From NCBI GenBank assembly GCA_013360195.1, contig JABWCQ010000004.1:1-43835 (forward strand): a stretch of 43,835 bases of DNA, written 5' to 3'. Shown here piece by piece: positions 26,874 to 36,314 of this stretch (the first letter of the stretch is position 1; each line of letters opens with the position of its first letter). Below the pieces are notes generated by a model. That model worked only from the letters and a program-made list of their open reading frames with translations. It was not told the origin of the DNA and searched no databases. This DNA comes from a bacterium (GTDB lineage: Bacteria > Electryoneota > RPQS01). The position numbers were made by a program, and so were the translations under genes.

Positions 26874-27451
26874 TTAGGCTCGGCCTCAAAGCTATTGACG
26901 AATTCTTGCCACTTGCCGTTGGCGATTAGCCAGTAGTCGCAGAACTCGCGCACACAACCACTCCCACCTCGGGTGTTCAGGACGATGTCAACTCCTGACA
27001 GCACAGCAGGATGTGCATCCATCGGTGCTACTGAAAGGCCGACTTTGGCCATTGCCGGCACATCCACCAGATCATCGCCAATAAACGCCGTCTCTTCTGG
27101 CCTCAATCCGCGAGCATGAATAACTTGTTCGGCGATCGGCCACTTTGCCAGATGTCCCAAATGAAGCTCATCAAACCGCAGCGAGCGCAGCCTCTCTTCG
27201 GTTGCCTTTGATTTGCGGCCGGATATGGCACAAGTCGACAAGCCCATCTTTGACATACGTCCGAGAATTAGCCCATCACGAGTGGAAAAGCCCTTAGATT
27301 CACTAAGTTCATCACTTAAATAAATAGTCCCATTGGTAAGGACACCGTCCACGTCCACTATCAATAGCCGGATTTTCCTGAGCCGGACAGCTATTTCAGC
27401 TGGCAGCTCAGGCTGGAAAGACAAGACGGCTGACTTCAAGCGATTGTTCAA
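26870..27451 (-). CDS. kdsC: Kdo 8-phosphate phosphatase KdsC
   Basis: A HAD-type phosphatase that dephosphorylates Kdo 8-phosphate. It has 193 residues. The nucleophile motif is DVDGVLTNG (Asp33, Asp35), the second motif is AISGRKS, and the metal-binding motif is FIGDDLVDVPAM. The first in-frame start compatible with the promoter at 27493-27521 is a TTG at 27451, which lacks a Shine-Dalgarno sequence, so the exact N-terminus is uncertain. It heads the operon kdsC-kdsD-lptC-lptA-yfhO-lptB. Confidence 0.93.
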   Translation of the reverse strand: MNNRLKSAVLSFQPELPAEIAVRLRKIRLLIVDVDGVLTNGTIYLSDELSESKGFSTRDGLILGRMSKMGLSTCAISGRKSKATEERLRSLRFDELHLGHLAKWPIAEQVIHARGLRPEETAFIGDDLVDVPAMAKVGLSVAPMDAHPAVLSGVDIVLNTRGGSGCVREFCDYWLIANGKWQEFVNSFEAEPK

Positions 27452-27492
27452 GAATATTTACGTTTGGGGTATAATTTTTGCTGTTATGGTGA

Positions 27493-27521
27493 AAGATAGG
27501 GCAATTTGCGAGAATTGTCAA
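27493..27521 (-). promoter_or_regulatory. Promoter of the kds-lpt operon
   Basis: TTGACA (27521-27516), 17-nt spacer, TATCTT (27498-27493) followed by TCA. The start is near 27486, ~35 nt before the kdsC TTG. Confidence 0.8.
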
Positions 27522-27586
27522 CTCTTTTTCGCACTCCACGCCACCTTCCGGTCAGTTTCTCCCTTTCCAAATGACCGTCCAAACAG

Positions 27587-27615
27587 TTGAATTTGTTAGG
27601 CGTTTGCCGTACCTT
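27587..27615 (+). promoter_or_regulatory. Probable promoter of the aminotransferase-protease pair
   Basis: TTGAAT (27587), 17-nt spacer, TACCTT (27610-27615) followed by TCT. Its -35 and -10 are weak by the Escherichia consensus, but it has the same TAYCTTT form and spacing as other promoters here. The leader is ~25 nt. Confidence 0.45.
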
Positions 27616-27646
27616 TCTACGTTGACTCCACCTCAATCGATTATTC

Positions 27647-28765
27647 ATGACCCTGCGTATCTCTGAGACCGAACGGACGCTGTGGACAGGCTCCGAACTT
27701 CAGGAATGGGCTAAGAGCAGATTGACTCTTCCCACGCCATCGCTATCTCGCAGTGCCGTACCAATGGTGAAGAGTTTGTCCGATATTCCGGGCGGCCCTT
27801 ACACTGTTCGGATTTCAGGCAGCCATTCTTGGTATGGCCACCCAGGGCTTAAGACCCGACTTGCCCAGCTTTACGACGCTTCACCCGATGAGGTGCTTGT
27901 GGCACAAGGAGCGAGCCAGGCGAATTTTCTAATCGCTGGAGCGCTCCTGCAGGAAGGTGGTACAGCCATCATCGAGTCGCCCGTCTACGAACCGGTTTTT
28001 CGTGGCATTGAAATGCTGGCGGAAAGGGTCCTGCGCCTCCCCAGGAGAATCGAGAATGGCTTCCTTCCCGATCCGGACGAACTGCGCCGACTTGTCACCT
28101 CTGATACGAAACTGGTTTGGCTTACCAATTTGCAGAATCCTACACAGGTCGAACTTGAGCCGGATTTGCTTCGCAGGTTGATTGAAGTTTGCAGCGACGT
28201 CGGGGCCTATCTGATTATTGATGAGGTGTACCTGAATTTTACGAAGCCGGATTTCCGTTCACACGGGTTCACTTACGGCGCGATTTCGGTCAACAGTCTG
28301 GACAAGACATGGGGGTTGGATCAGCTTCGGGTGGGTTGGGCGATCTGTCCTTCGGACATTGCCAGTAGGGCCTACAAATTCAATAATTTGATGGGAGTAG
28401 TCCAGCCGTACGTGACGGAAGACTTAGCTGATCAAATTCTGAGGAACGAAGCAGCACTCGCGTGGTTCAAGATGAGGATGCAGACGGCATGCGGACAGAT
28501 GGCGTTGCTGACAGGATTTCTGAAGTCAACACCGGAGTTAAAGATGGTGCCACCGAGCGGGGGTGTGAATGCGTGCCTGAAGTTACCGGAAAGGACAAAT
28601 GACCGTGCTTTTGTCGAGACGCTGTTCACAGCGAAGCGAGTATCGGTTTTTCCCTGTTCACTCTTTGAAATGCCGGGCTATATCCGCGTCAGTGTGGGCA
28701 ATGATCCGGTCGAAGTAAAACAGCATCTGGCGAAATTGGGCGAGCTTGTTCGCGAACTTGCGTGA
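27647..28765 (+). CDS. PLP-dependent aminotransferase, class I/II
   Basis: A 372-residue fold-type I enzyme. Cofactor and substrate residues are visible: Asn164 (LQNPT), Asp192 and Tyr195 (IDEVYLNF), Schiff-base Lys220 (SLDKTWG), the phosphate-binding Arg228 (QLRVGW), and a C-terminal Arg in GYIRVSVG that usually binds the substrate carboxylate. It could be a histidinol-phosphate- or aspartate-type aminotransferase. The sequence does not settle the substrate. No Shine-Dalgarno sequence precedes the ATG. The stop overlaps the GTG of the secreted protease gene by 4 nt. Confidence 0.88.
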   Translation: MTLRISETERTLWTGSELQEWAKSRLTLPTPSLSRSAVPMVKSLSDIPGGPYTVRISGSHSWYGHPGLKTRLAQLYDASPDEVLVAQGASQANFLIAGALLQEGGTAIIESPVYEPVFRGIEMLAERVLRLPRRIENGFLPDPDELRRLVTSDTKLVWLTNLQNPTQVELEPDLLRRLIEVCSDVGAYLIIDEVYLNFTKPDFRSHGFTYGAISVNSLDKTWGLDQLRVGWAICPSDIASRAYKFNNLMGVVQPYVTEDLADQILRNEAALAWFKMRMQTACGQMALLTGFLKSTPELKMVPPSGGVNACLKLPERTNDRAFVETLFTAKRVSVFPCSLFEMPGYIRVSVGNDPVEVKQHLAKLGELVRELA

Positions 28766-31506
28766 AGAGTGCACTAAAAACTCTCCTGATATTAACTGTT
28801 TCCGGGCAGTTGCATGCCACGTCACTGGAACATCCGGCGGCACGGGATGTCATTGTGAAGTTCTATGAAGTCCCGGAACGACTTGACGCAATCGAGCTTG
28901 CTGCTGCCGATGACGTCGAAAGAATTGTGCGGACATTTCCGGTCACCACTCGTCAGACCGGATTGTCAAAAATCGTAACGATAACTGCAAAGAGCCGCGG
29001 CGGTGCCGAAAATATCCTCCGGAGTCTTGAAGTTGATTCCCGGGTTGAATGGGCGGAACTGCGAGCGATCAGATATGCAGACCGACTGGAGTCCGTGCAG
29101 GAACGGGAAGGCAGGCTGGATTCACCGCCCAATGATCCGTTCTTCTCGCAGCAGTGGTGGATGAATCAGATTGAAGCGCCCTCGGCATGGCACGTGGTCT
29201 CAGCGGACTCCACTGCACTCATCGCAATCGTAGACGACGGAGTATATTTCGGTTTGCCCGACCTGCAAGCTGCTCGCTGGAACAATCTGGCTGAACTGAA
29301 TGGGATTTCCGGACTAGACGATGACGGCAACGGGTTCACGGATGATTTTCACGGGTATGATTTTTTGCAGTTTGACGGTGACCCGACCCCAGATCCTCTG
29401 GATGGATATAATTCGCATGGGACGCATGTTGCGGGCATTGCCGTCGCGACGCGGAACGACCGGATTGGCATTGCGGGCGTTGCCTCAGGGGCAAAAGTAA
29501 TCGGAGTTCGAGTTGGTCAAGGGGGGACAATTCCATATGGCTTTGAGGGAGTTTACTATGCGTGCGTGGCAGGTGCGAGGGTAATAAACTGCTCTTGGGG
29601 AGGCGGCACGGAATCAGCGCTTGAGCGCGAAGTGGTGAGTTATGTTCGATCGCAGGGGTGCGTTGTTGTTTGCTCCGCAGGGAACAACGGGAATTCTCTG
29701 CCGCGCTATCCGGCTGCGATCGAAGGAGTTCTAAGTGTAGCGGCAACCACGGAAGCGAATACGGCGGCAGCCTTTACAAACTATGGACCATGGATCAAGA
29801 TTGCAGCTCCCGGAGTTCACATCGTCTCGACGGTGGTGGATGGCACATACGGGGCATGGCAGGGGACAAGCATGTCGGCGCCAATCGTCTCAGCGGTTTG
29901 CGCACTGGTATTGCAACAGAATCCGGATTGGACCTCTGATCAGATTGTAACCGCGGTTTGCAACAGCGCAGACCCGATTGGTACCGTCAACGACTCGTTG
30001 GCAGGAAATCTTGGCTTGGGGCGCGTAAATGCGTTTCGTGCTGTCTCAACTGTTGAAGAGTCGCGCGGAGTTCGTCTGTCAGGGGTCAGGTTTCATGAAA
30101 CAATAGGGGACGGTGATAATCGGATTGAAGCCGGCGAGCAAGCATTTCTTGACGTGGAAGTTGCCAATGAACACGGGGAACTTTGGGGACTAACCGGCAC
30201 TGCAACCAGCCAATGGGATTCTATTCAAGTTTGGCCCACGGAACTAATTTATCCCGGAGTGGTTGACCAAGGCTTTTGGTGGTCTGATTTCGCTGAGCCC
30301 CGCATAAGAATGCCGGACGTTATCGAGCGTGGCGCGATACTGCCTCTTCAACTGGAGTGGCGTGCCGGAAACCATGTAGTTGGCCGCGCCACGACGACGA
30401 TCTTTCTCGATACGACATTCGCCGAAATCGAAACCGAGGATCTGAGATTTGCATTGGGTGAACAGGGTGCACTGGGATACTTCGATTATGTGCGGTCAAT
30501 TCCCGTTGGCCCAGGCTTAGCGTTGAAAAACGAGTTGAGTAACGCGCTGTTCCATGGATCCGTTTTTGTTGCGGCGGACGGGAAGGTCATTGACAACTAT
30601 CGCGGGGACTCCACGGGTAAGAGGTTTGACTGGAGCGCCCTTCCGGACGTCTACGCGGCGCAGAGTGAGACTCCAATCGCTCCAACAGCGATTCACAGCC
30701 GTTTTGATGACCGCAGAGTACCCGAAGATGAAAGACTTGGAGCTGAGGTGTCCGCGACCGTATTGTCTTGGCCCGATGTTCCGCGTGGATACGCCATTGA
30801 ATTGCTCGTCGTCAATAGAAGCACGCGGGAATGGCATCAAGGTGTATGCGGACTAATGATGGATTGGGACCTTGGTCCGGCGAGCAGGAATAGCGGTGAG
30901 TTTCTGGCAGATGGCGGAGTCCTTTGTGTCCGCAGCGATATTCCATCGCTGCCTCACGTTGGTATGGCCGGCATAACCGAATCGCTGACAACCGCCTACG
31001 AAATTGGAAATCGCGAGGAGTTTCAAATGGGTGGTATGACACAAAGTCGAGCCTTTGCGAGCTCTCCCCGCGACTTGAGCCATATTGCCGGAATCGCAAT
31101 GCCATCACTTTTGCCCGGGGATAGTGTGCTTAAGCGATTCGCGATTTTGGTTGGGGAAACGCCGGCTGAACTTACAACGATTCTTGAGTCTATTCGACAG
31201 AAACTCGGATTCCATTGGCATGGCAAGGAACCGGCTTTGGACAAGGTGCTGGCAAAAAAACCAACGGTGACTCCAAACCCGGTTCGCAAAGGACAGAAAA
31301 TCGAAATCTCCCAGCTTGAGCGTGGTACGGCTGCCTTTCAGCTTTATAACATTCTTGGGCAGGAAATTGCCCGTTACACTATGATTGTAGGTGATAACGG
31401 CCGATTTGTATTGCCAGAGCTTCCACCAGCTGCATCCGGACTCTTGTTCTATCGGCTTGACCACTCGGGCGGTCAATTCTCCGGAAAGCTCCTACTTCTT
31501 CCCTGA
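28762..31506 (+). CDS. Secreted subtilisin-like serine protease (S8), T9SS cargo
   Basis: A 914-residue exported protease. It starts at a GTG that overlaps the aminotransferase stop (GTGA). The signal peptide is short (KTLLILTVSG). A propeptide-like region covers ~27-120. The S8 catalytic triad is complete: Asp158 (IAIVDDGV), His219 (NSHGTHVAG) and Ser370 (GTSMSAP), with the oxyanion Asn308 (AGNNG). An acidic calcium-type loop (DDDGNGFTDD) lies at ~186-195. A long beta-rich region follows, and the last ~80 residues (VTPNPVRKG, YNILGQEIA, GKLLLLP) are a T9SS-type sorting domain with a slightly unusual PNP motif. It probably digests external protein or processes surface proteins. Confidence 0.9.
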   Translation: MKSALKTLLILTVSGQLHATSLEHPAARDVIVKFYEVPERLDAIELAAADDVERIVRTFPVTTRQTGLSKIVTITAKSRGGAENILRSLEVDSRVEWAELRAIRYADRLESVQEREGRLDSPPNDPFFSQQWWMNQIEAPSAWHVVSADSTALIAIVDDGVYFGLPDLQAARWNNLAELNGISGLDDDGNGFTDDFHGYDFLQFDGDPTPDPLDGYNSHGTHVAGIAVATRNDRIGIAGVASGAKVIGVRVGQGGTIPYGFEGVYYACVAGARVINCSWGGGTESALEREVVSYVRSQGCVVVCSAGNNGNSLPRYPAAIEGVLSVAATTEANTAAAFTNYGPWIKIAAPGVHIVSTVVDGTYGAWQGTSMSAPIVSAVCALVLQQNPDWTSDQIVTAVCNSADPIGTVNDSLAGNLGLGRVNAFRAVSTVEESRGVRLSGVRFHETIGDGDNRIEAGEQAFLDVEVANEHGELWGLTGTATSQWDSIQVWPTELIYPGVVDQGFWWSDFAEPRIRMPDVIERGAILPLQLEWRAGNHVVGRATTTIFLDTTFAEIETEDLRFALGEQGALGYFDYVRSIPVGPGLALKNELSNALFHGSVFVAADGKVIDNYRGDSTGKRFDWSALPDVYAAQSETPIAPTAIHSRFDDRRVPEDERLGAEVSATVLSWPDVPRGYAIELLVVNRSTREWHQGVCGLMMDWDLGPASRNSGEFLADGGVLCVRSDIPSLPHVGMAGITESLTTAYEIGNREEFQMGGMTQSRAFASSPRDLSHIAGIAMPSLLPGDSVLKRFAILVGETPAELTTILESIRQKLGFHWHGKEPALDKVLAKKPTVTPNPVRKGQKIEISQLERGTAAFQLYNILGQEIARYTMIVGDNGRFVLPELPPAASGLLFYRLDHSGGQFSGKLLLLP

Positions 31507-31538
31507 CCCGGCACGCGGGTTGCATGAATTACTAGTTT

Positions 31539-34500
31539 ATGATTCCTAAGAGTATGAAAATACGAATCGGCTGCCTTATTGCAGGGCTGTTCATGACGGT
31601 ACTAGCTGGAACAAGTCAGGCTCAATTTGTCATCAATGGCTTTGGCTTGTCAGGCAGTGCAACGGTACTGGATACGTCGGTCGCGCCCGGAGATCTCGTG
31701 CATGTTATACTGACAGTTTCCGTTCCGGAAGGATGGCAGATCAACGGTGTCGGCTTGGACGGTCGGCCGCGATTTGAACTCTCGGGGATTTTCTATTCGG
31801 AGGATGAGCCGGCAGGATTTCCTGAGGCCATCGAATCCATGGAAATCGACTCGATGGGGTTTACGGTAGATGATTCTCAAAATCCACAGGTAGTTACGTT
31901 CCTTGCACGAGTCCCCGATCCGTTGGGATTGAACTTGCGTTCGATGCAAATGAATGCCGTTGTTTTTGGAACGGACGATCTGGGCGGACTGCAATACTCT
32001 GCTGAAGTCGTCAGTTTTCTTGCCGTCGATGAGATTCCGCCCGTACTGAATCCTGTTGATATCCGGCACAAGCCGTGGCTGCATTTGGATCGTCCATCGG
32101 CAAATCGTCCGGTCTTTCATTCGCCAGATTCAAACTCAACGGTCGGCCGCAGCTTTCTTGTGCAATACGACCAGCCGATGGATGCGCGCGCGAATTCACT
32201 CATTCTGGAACTGCGAGAAGTACCTGAGTTTGGCGGGTTGATAGTCCACCGGCTATTTCTTAGTGACACTCTGCAAGGCGAAGCGAAGACCGTACAGGTC
32301 AACAGTCTGAATCTCACCCAATCTGGCGGCGTTGACTCTACGACCGGACCGGCGTCGTTGAATCATCTTTCCAGACTTTTCTTGCGCATGTACTACCGTG
32401 TGTCGGGAGGACTGGGCGAGCAATCGGACACCGCGTATGTGGATAATCTGACAGTGGATCTGCAGACATCGGCGCCAACACTGACGGAACCGAGGGTGGG
32501 ATCCGAGTCACCGGCTCCGGATATTCGCGTGATATACAGACTTCCGGAAATGGCGGACTCCGTTCAACTCATTTTTGAAGTTGATACGTCAAGCACGGTG
32601 AATGACGTGTTCAGCCCTCATGTCCTGACTCTGACACCGGAGCATAATGGCAGCGGGGAACACTATTTAATTCTGGACGGGACGAACATCGGCACAGGTG
32701 GACCTAATGTACTGCACAACAGCAACGGACTGGAAGACGCACTTGTCAGCCAGGCGATCTACAACGTCACGTTGACATACGGTGACCAGTATGGTAACCC
32801 TGCCGTGTCTGTAATGAACTCCGGCTACATTTGGCCGGAGGACTTAACCACCGTCCCGCCTCGCGTGATAGCGCCGATTACAGGACAGGTGGATAACAAC
32901 TCGTTCTGGGTTCAATTCGAACTTCCGGAGCGCCCGTTGATGGGAAGTGTGTACATCGAGTTCACCGGTGTGCCGACATATCCGGGTTCGCCACACATCA
33001 TTCACCTCGGAAACCTTGCATCCGGCGGCGTAACCGGCCTGTTCTTGAATTCACAGGCCTTGCATCTTAGCGGCGCACCAGTGACCAGCGTCGAAGGCGG
33101 CACAAGTTTCGTGCACAGTTCGCTGTATCTCTTGCGTGTTGGCTACCAGGATCATTACGGCAATGATGAAGCGGTTTCGACTGGACGCCTGGTCTCTTAC
33201 GATGGTGCGACCGAGATTCCTCAGATTCATTCTCCTGCACAAGGTGACTCATTTGCGTTTGCCGGAACGGAAATCGTTTATACTCAGCCTGAGCATGCTT
33301 CACCGGGCTCTTTGAAATTGATACTTGAGCAGACGGGCGGGCCGGAAGTGGACGTCCTGTCGCCTCACGTATTGTATTTGTCGGACGCTGATTCCGGGGA
33401 GTTGAAGACAGTACTGATTCATCCGGCGTTTCTTGCGCCGGGAGAAGGCATAGACTCGGTTGACAACGCTGGTTCACTTGTCGCGCGCGGAGTATATAAA
33501 GTGAGCGTTGTCTATCGCGATATTCTGCTGAATGAAGAAGCATCGGCTTTTGTTCGCGACGTGTACTTTCCGAGCGGTTCGTCCGTCACGATTCACGGCG
33601 GGGTGCTGAACACAGAGGTTTTCCCCGGCATTGAGAATGTTCCTTTGATGTATTTTGCGTTGAGCTCATCCGGCGAGAGCGCACTTCGCGGATTGACTCT
33701 GGGTGTCGAGGGTGGACTTGAAAGCACGGATATTTTCCCGAACGGCATGATTCTTTGGTCAAGCGTGGATTCATTGCTGCAGCCGGAGCTTGACGAACCA
33801 TTGGATTCGCTGGATTTTTGGTTCAGCGGCAGTATGACTTGGGACTCCATCAGTCACGCGATTGACGAGACCGATCGGCACGTAATTATCAGCGGTTCCT
33901 TCCGGCCTGGTGCCAATTCCGCGAATCAGATAAACCTTGTCCTCCTGAGCGGTGAAGATGTGGATTGCGGAGGAGACCCGGTTTCGTGCTTCGACTGTCC
34001 AATTGGCGTACCCGATATCGCTCTGCCAGTGCTGATTTCGCGCATGTATGTCGAGCAGGACACAACTTTCAGCGCGCTGGTCATCAACTGGATTGCGGAA
34101 GCAGAGTATGATGTACTCGGATTTCGTTTGTGGAGGTCGGATGATTCCGGCGGAGTCGCGCAGGTTGTCGCATCATACGCGACGAGTGGCGAGCTGTATG
34201 GCCGAGGCAATGCAGCCACCGGAAAACGTTACCGGTACGTTGACCGCGGCCTGTTGGGTGGAGCTACTTATACTTACACTTTGGAAGTTGTGAGTAACGA
34301 TGGAGTGACAGCTCACGATGTTGGTCTCAGCGCTTCCGGTACGCCGGCGTCGCCGCCGTCGAGCTTCAAACTTGGTAATATCTATCCTAACCCGTTCAAT
34401 CAGGAAGCCACAATTGAGTTCGTGGTTCCTTATACGGAAACGACGGAGCTGACGATATACAATGTCCTTGGGCAGCCGGTACGCACGTTGATAAATGCCC

Positions 34501-34640
34501 AACTGTCTCCGTCTGTTTACAGGGCACATTGGAACGGACAAAGCGACGATGGACTATCCCTGCCTTCGGGAGTTTATATTGTCCGACTCAAAGCCGCAGG
34601 CCGGTTTGATAGTGCACGCAAGCTGCTCCTAATTCGCTGA
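31539..34640 (+). CDS. Large T9SS-sorted protein with four internal repeats
   Basis: 1033 residues, function unknown. It has a signal peptide ending AGTSQAQ. The ATG at 31554 is an alternative start. Residues ~27-175 form a beta-sandwich with VAPGDLVHVILTVSVPEGW, loosely like the N-terminal fold of DsbD or cohesin-type domains. Then come four repeats of ~115 residues, each pairing a beta hairpin (FLVQYDQP, IRVIYRLPE, FWVQFELPE, TEIVYTQPE) with an HxLxL strand (HRLFLSD, HVLTLTP, HIIHLGN, HVLYLSD). A fibronectin-like domain and a T9SS type A domain (YPNPFNQEATIEF, IYNVLGQPV, KLLLIR) end it. It lies 32 nt after the protease gene and may share its transcript. Confidence 0.8.
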   Translation: MIPKSMKIRIGCLIAGLFMTVLAGTSQAQFVINGFGLSGSATVLDTSVAPGDLVHVILTVSVPEGWQINGVGLDGRPRFELSGIFYSEDEPAGFPEAIESMEIDSMGFTVDDSQNPQVVTFLARVPDPLGLNLRSMQMNAVVFGTDDLGGLQYSAEVVSFLAVDEIPPVLNPVDIRHKPWLHLDRPSANRPVFHSPDSNSTVGRSFLVQYDQPMDARANSLILELREVPEFGGLIVHRLFLSDTLQGEAKTVQVNSLNLTQSGGVDSTTGPASLNHLSRLFLRMYYRVSGGLGEQSDTAYVDNLTVDLQTSAPTLTEPRVGSESPAPDIRVIYRLPEMADSVQLIFEVDTSSTVNDVFSPHVLTLTPEHNGSGEHYLILDGTNIGTGGPNVLHNSNGLEDALVSQAIYNVTLTYGDQYGNPAVSVMNSGYIWPEDLTTVPPRVIAPITGQVDNNSFWVQFELPERPLMGSVYIEFTGVPTYPGSPHIIHLGNLASGGVTGLFLNSQALHLSGAPVTSVEGGTSFVHSSLYLLRVGYQDHYGNDEAVSTGRLVSYDGATEIPQIHSPAQGDSFAFAGTEIVYTQPEHASPGSLKLILEQTGGPEVDVLSPHVLYLSDADSGELKTVLIHPAFLAPGEGIDSVDNAGSLVARGVYKVSVVYRDILLNEEASAFVRDVYFPSGSSVTIHGGVLNTEVFPGIENVPLMYFALSSSGESALRGLTLGVEGGLESTDIFPNGMILWSSVDSLLQPELDEPLDSLDFWFSGSMTWDSISHAIDETDRHVIISGSFRPGANSANQINLVLLSGEDVDCGGDPVSCFDCPIGVPDIALPVLISRMYVEQDTTFSALVINWIAEAEYDVLGFRLWRSDDSGGVAQVVASYATSGELYGRGNAATGKRYRYVDRGLLGGATYTYTLEVVSNDGVTAHDVGLSASGTPASPPSSFKLGNIYPNPFNQEATIEFVVPYTETTELTIYNVLGQPVRTLINAQLSPSVYRAHWNGQSDDGLSLPSGVYIVRLKAAGRFDSARKLLLIR

Positions 34641-34679
34641 CACGTCAGAATCAAATCCTCCGATCCACGTTTTATTCTT

Positions 34680-36314
34680 TTGAGTGCACTTCCCCACACC
34701 GTTGACGTAATCATCGTTGGCAGCGGAGCGGCAGGTCTGTCAATGGCGCTGCATTGCTCGAAATTCGCCGATGTGTTACTCGTCACCAAAAAGGATTCTG
34801 CTCAATCCGCGACCAACTGGGCACAGGGAGGAATCGCCGCCGTCACCGCGACCGACGATGATTTCAAGCTCCACGCATCAGACACAATTAATGCCGGCTC
34901 AGGGCTCTGTAAAATGGATGTAGTGGATATGGTCGTCAGGAGTGCTCCTGCACGCATTCAAGAGCTGATTGACCGTGGGGTTCGTTTTACCAAGCGGGAC
35001 GGCGAGATTGAATTGGCACGCGAAGGGGGACACAGCCGGGCACGAATTCTCCATCATAAGGACCAAACGGGTCAGGAGATTGAAAGTGTTCTCCTTCAAA
35101 GAGTACGTGAACAGGGAAGTGTTCAGCTTCTCGAGCACCACGTAATGGTGGACCTGTTGGTTTCACCGCGACCCAAGTTGGCGGAAGCATTGAACGGCCA
35201 ACGCTGTTTTGGCGTGTACGTTTTGGATTCGCGCAATGGGGCCATATCCCCGGTCAGAGGCAAAGCTGTGGTCATGGCCACCGGTGGTTCCGGAATGGTG
35301 TACAAGCACACGACAAATCCGTCCATAGCGACGGGAGACGGCGTTGCCGCAGCCTATCGGGCCGGAGCAGTTATCTCGGATATGGAGTTCTTCCAGTTTC
35401 ACCCGACCACAATGTATGATCGGGACGATACTGTTCAGAACCATCTCATTACGGAAGCTCTTCGTGGGGCAGGCGCAATTCTTCGGACACTTGACGGTGA
35501 AGCGTTCATGCCGAAGTATGATAGTCGTGCCGACCTCGCTCCCCGCGATATAGTCGCCCGGGCGATAGACGCGGAATTGAAGCAGCGGGGAGATGCATAT
35601 GTGTTGCTGGATTGCACTCATTTAGAGCCGGAACTGCTTCGATCGAAATTCCCGTATATTGACCGGAGCTGCAGGGAAAAGGGTTTTGATTTCACACAAG
35701 AGCCGATCTGGGTCGTCCCGGCGGCGCATTACCAGTGCGGCGGCATCGAAACGGATATACAAGGACGAAGCACTGTCCAGGGACTGTATGCAATTGGTGA
35801 AGTGGCCTGCACCGGGCTGCACGGCGCGAACAGGCTCGCTTCAAACTCGCTTTTGGAGGCCATAGTCTTTGCCGCCAATGCCGCAGAGGATTGCGAACGT
35901 TGGTTGCACGAGTGTCCCGAACTGCCGCCGGCAGACGCCTGGTCTTCTGAAGGTACGCACACTGAACATGAAGCGGTTTTGCTCATACACAACCTTGAAG
36001 AAATCAGACGGACCATGTGGAATTATGTGGGAATCGTCCGTTCGACGCGCCGCCTTAAGCGTGCCCAAGCCCGACTCGAGCTCTTGACAAAAGAAATTGC
36101 GGACTTCTACCAAAGGACTCGTGTAAGTCCGGATTTGGTAGAACTCCGCAATCTTGTTCTTGTCGCCGAGCTGATTGTGCGTTCAGCCCTTGCACGAAAG
36201 GAGAGTCGAGGGCTGCATTACAGCACGGACTACCCCGTTATGGATACTTCACAGGCTCCGTCGCATAGTCGACTGTCTCGACTTTCGGTTTTGCCGCAGC
36301 CTTCTTTTCGTTGA
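34680..36314 (+). CDS. nadB: L-aspartate oxidase NadB
   Basis: A flavoprotein that oxidises L-aspartate to iminoaspartate, the first step of NAD synthesis, with NadA. It has 544 residues: FAD-binding IIVGSGAAGL (10-19), NWAQGGIAAV, EGGHSRARILHHKDQTG with the catalytic Arg region, HPTTMYD, RDIVARAID, and CGGIETDIQGRS followed by GLHGANRLASNSLLEA. The C-terminal helical domain is complete. The start is a TTG at 34680 without a clear Shine-Dalgarno site. Its 3' end overlaps the convergent gene at 36238 by 77 nt. nadA and nadC are not nearby. Confidence 0.95.
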   Translation: MSALPHTVDVIIVGSGAAGLSMALHCSKFADVLLVTKKDSAQSATNWAQGGIAAVTATDDDFKLHASDTINAGSGLCKMDVVDMVVRSAPARIQELIDRGVRFTKRDGEIELAREGGHSRARILHHKDQTGQEIESVLLQRVREQGSVQLLEHHVMVDLLVSPRPKLAEALNGQRCFGVYVLDSRNGAISPVRGKAVVMATGGSGMVYKHTTNPSIATGDGVAAAYRAGAVISDMEFFQFHPTTMYDRDDTVQNHLITEALRGAGAILRTLDGEAFMPKYDSRADLAPRDIVARAIDAELKQRGDAYVLLDCTHLEPELLRSKFPYIDRSCREKGFDFTQEPIWVVPAAHYQCGGIETDIQGRSTVQGLYAIGEVACTGLHGANRLASNSLLEAIVFAANAAEDCERWLHECPELPPADAWSSEGTHTEHEAVLLIHNLEEIRRTMWNYVGIVRSTRRLKRAQARLELLTKEIADFYQRTRVSPDLVELRNLVLVAELIVRSALARKESRGLHYSTDYPVMDTSQAPSHSRLSRLSVLPQPSFR

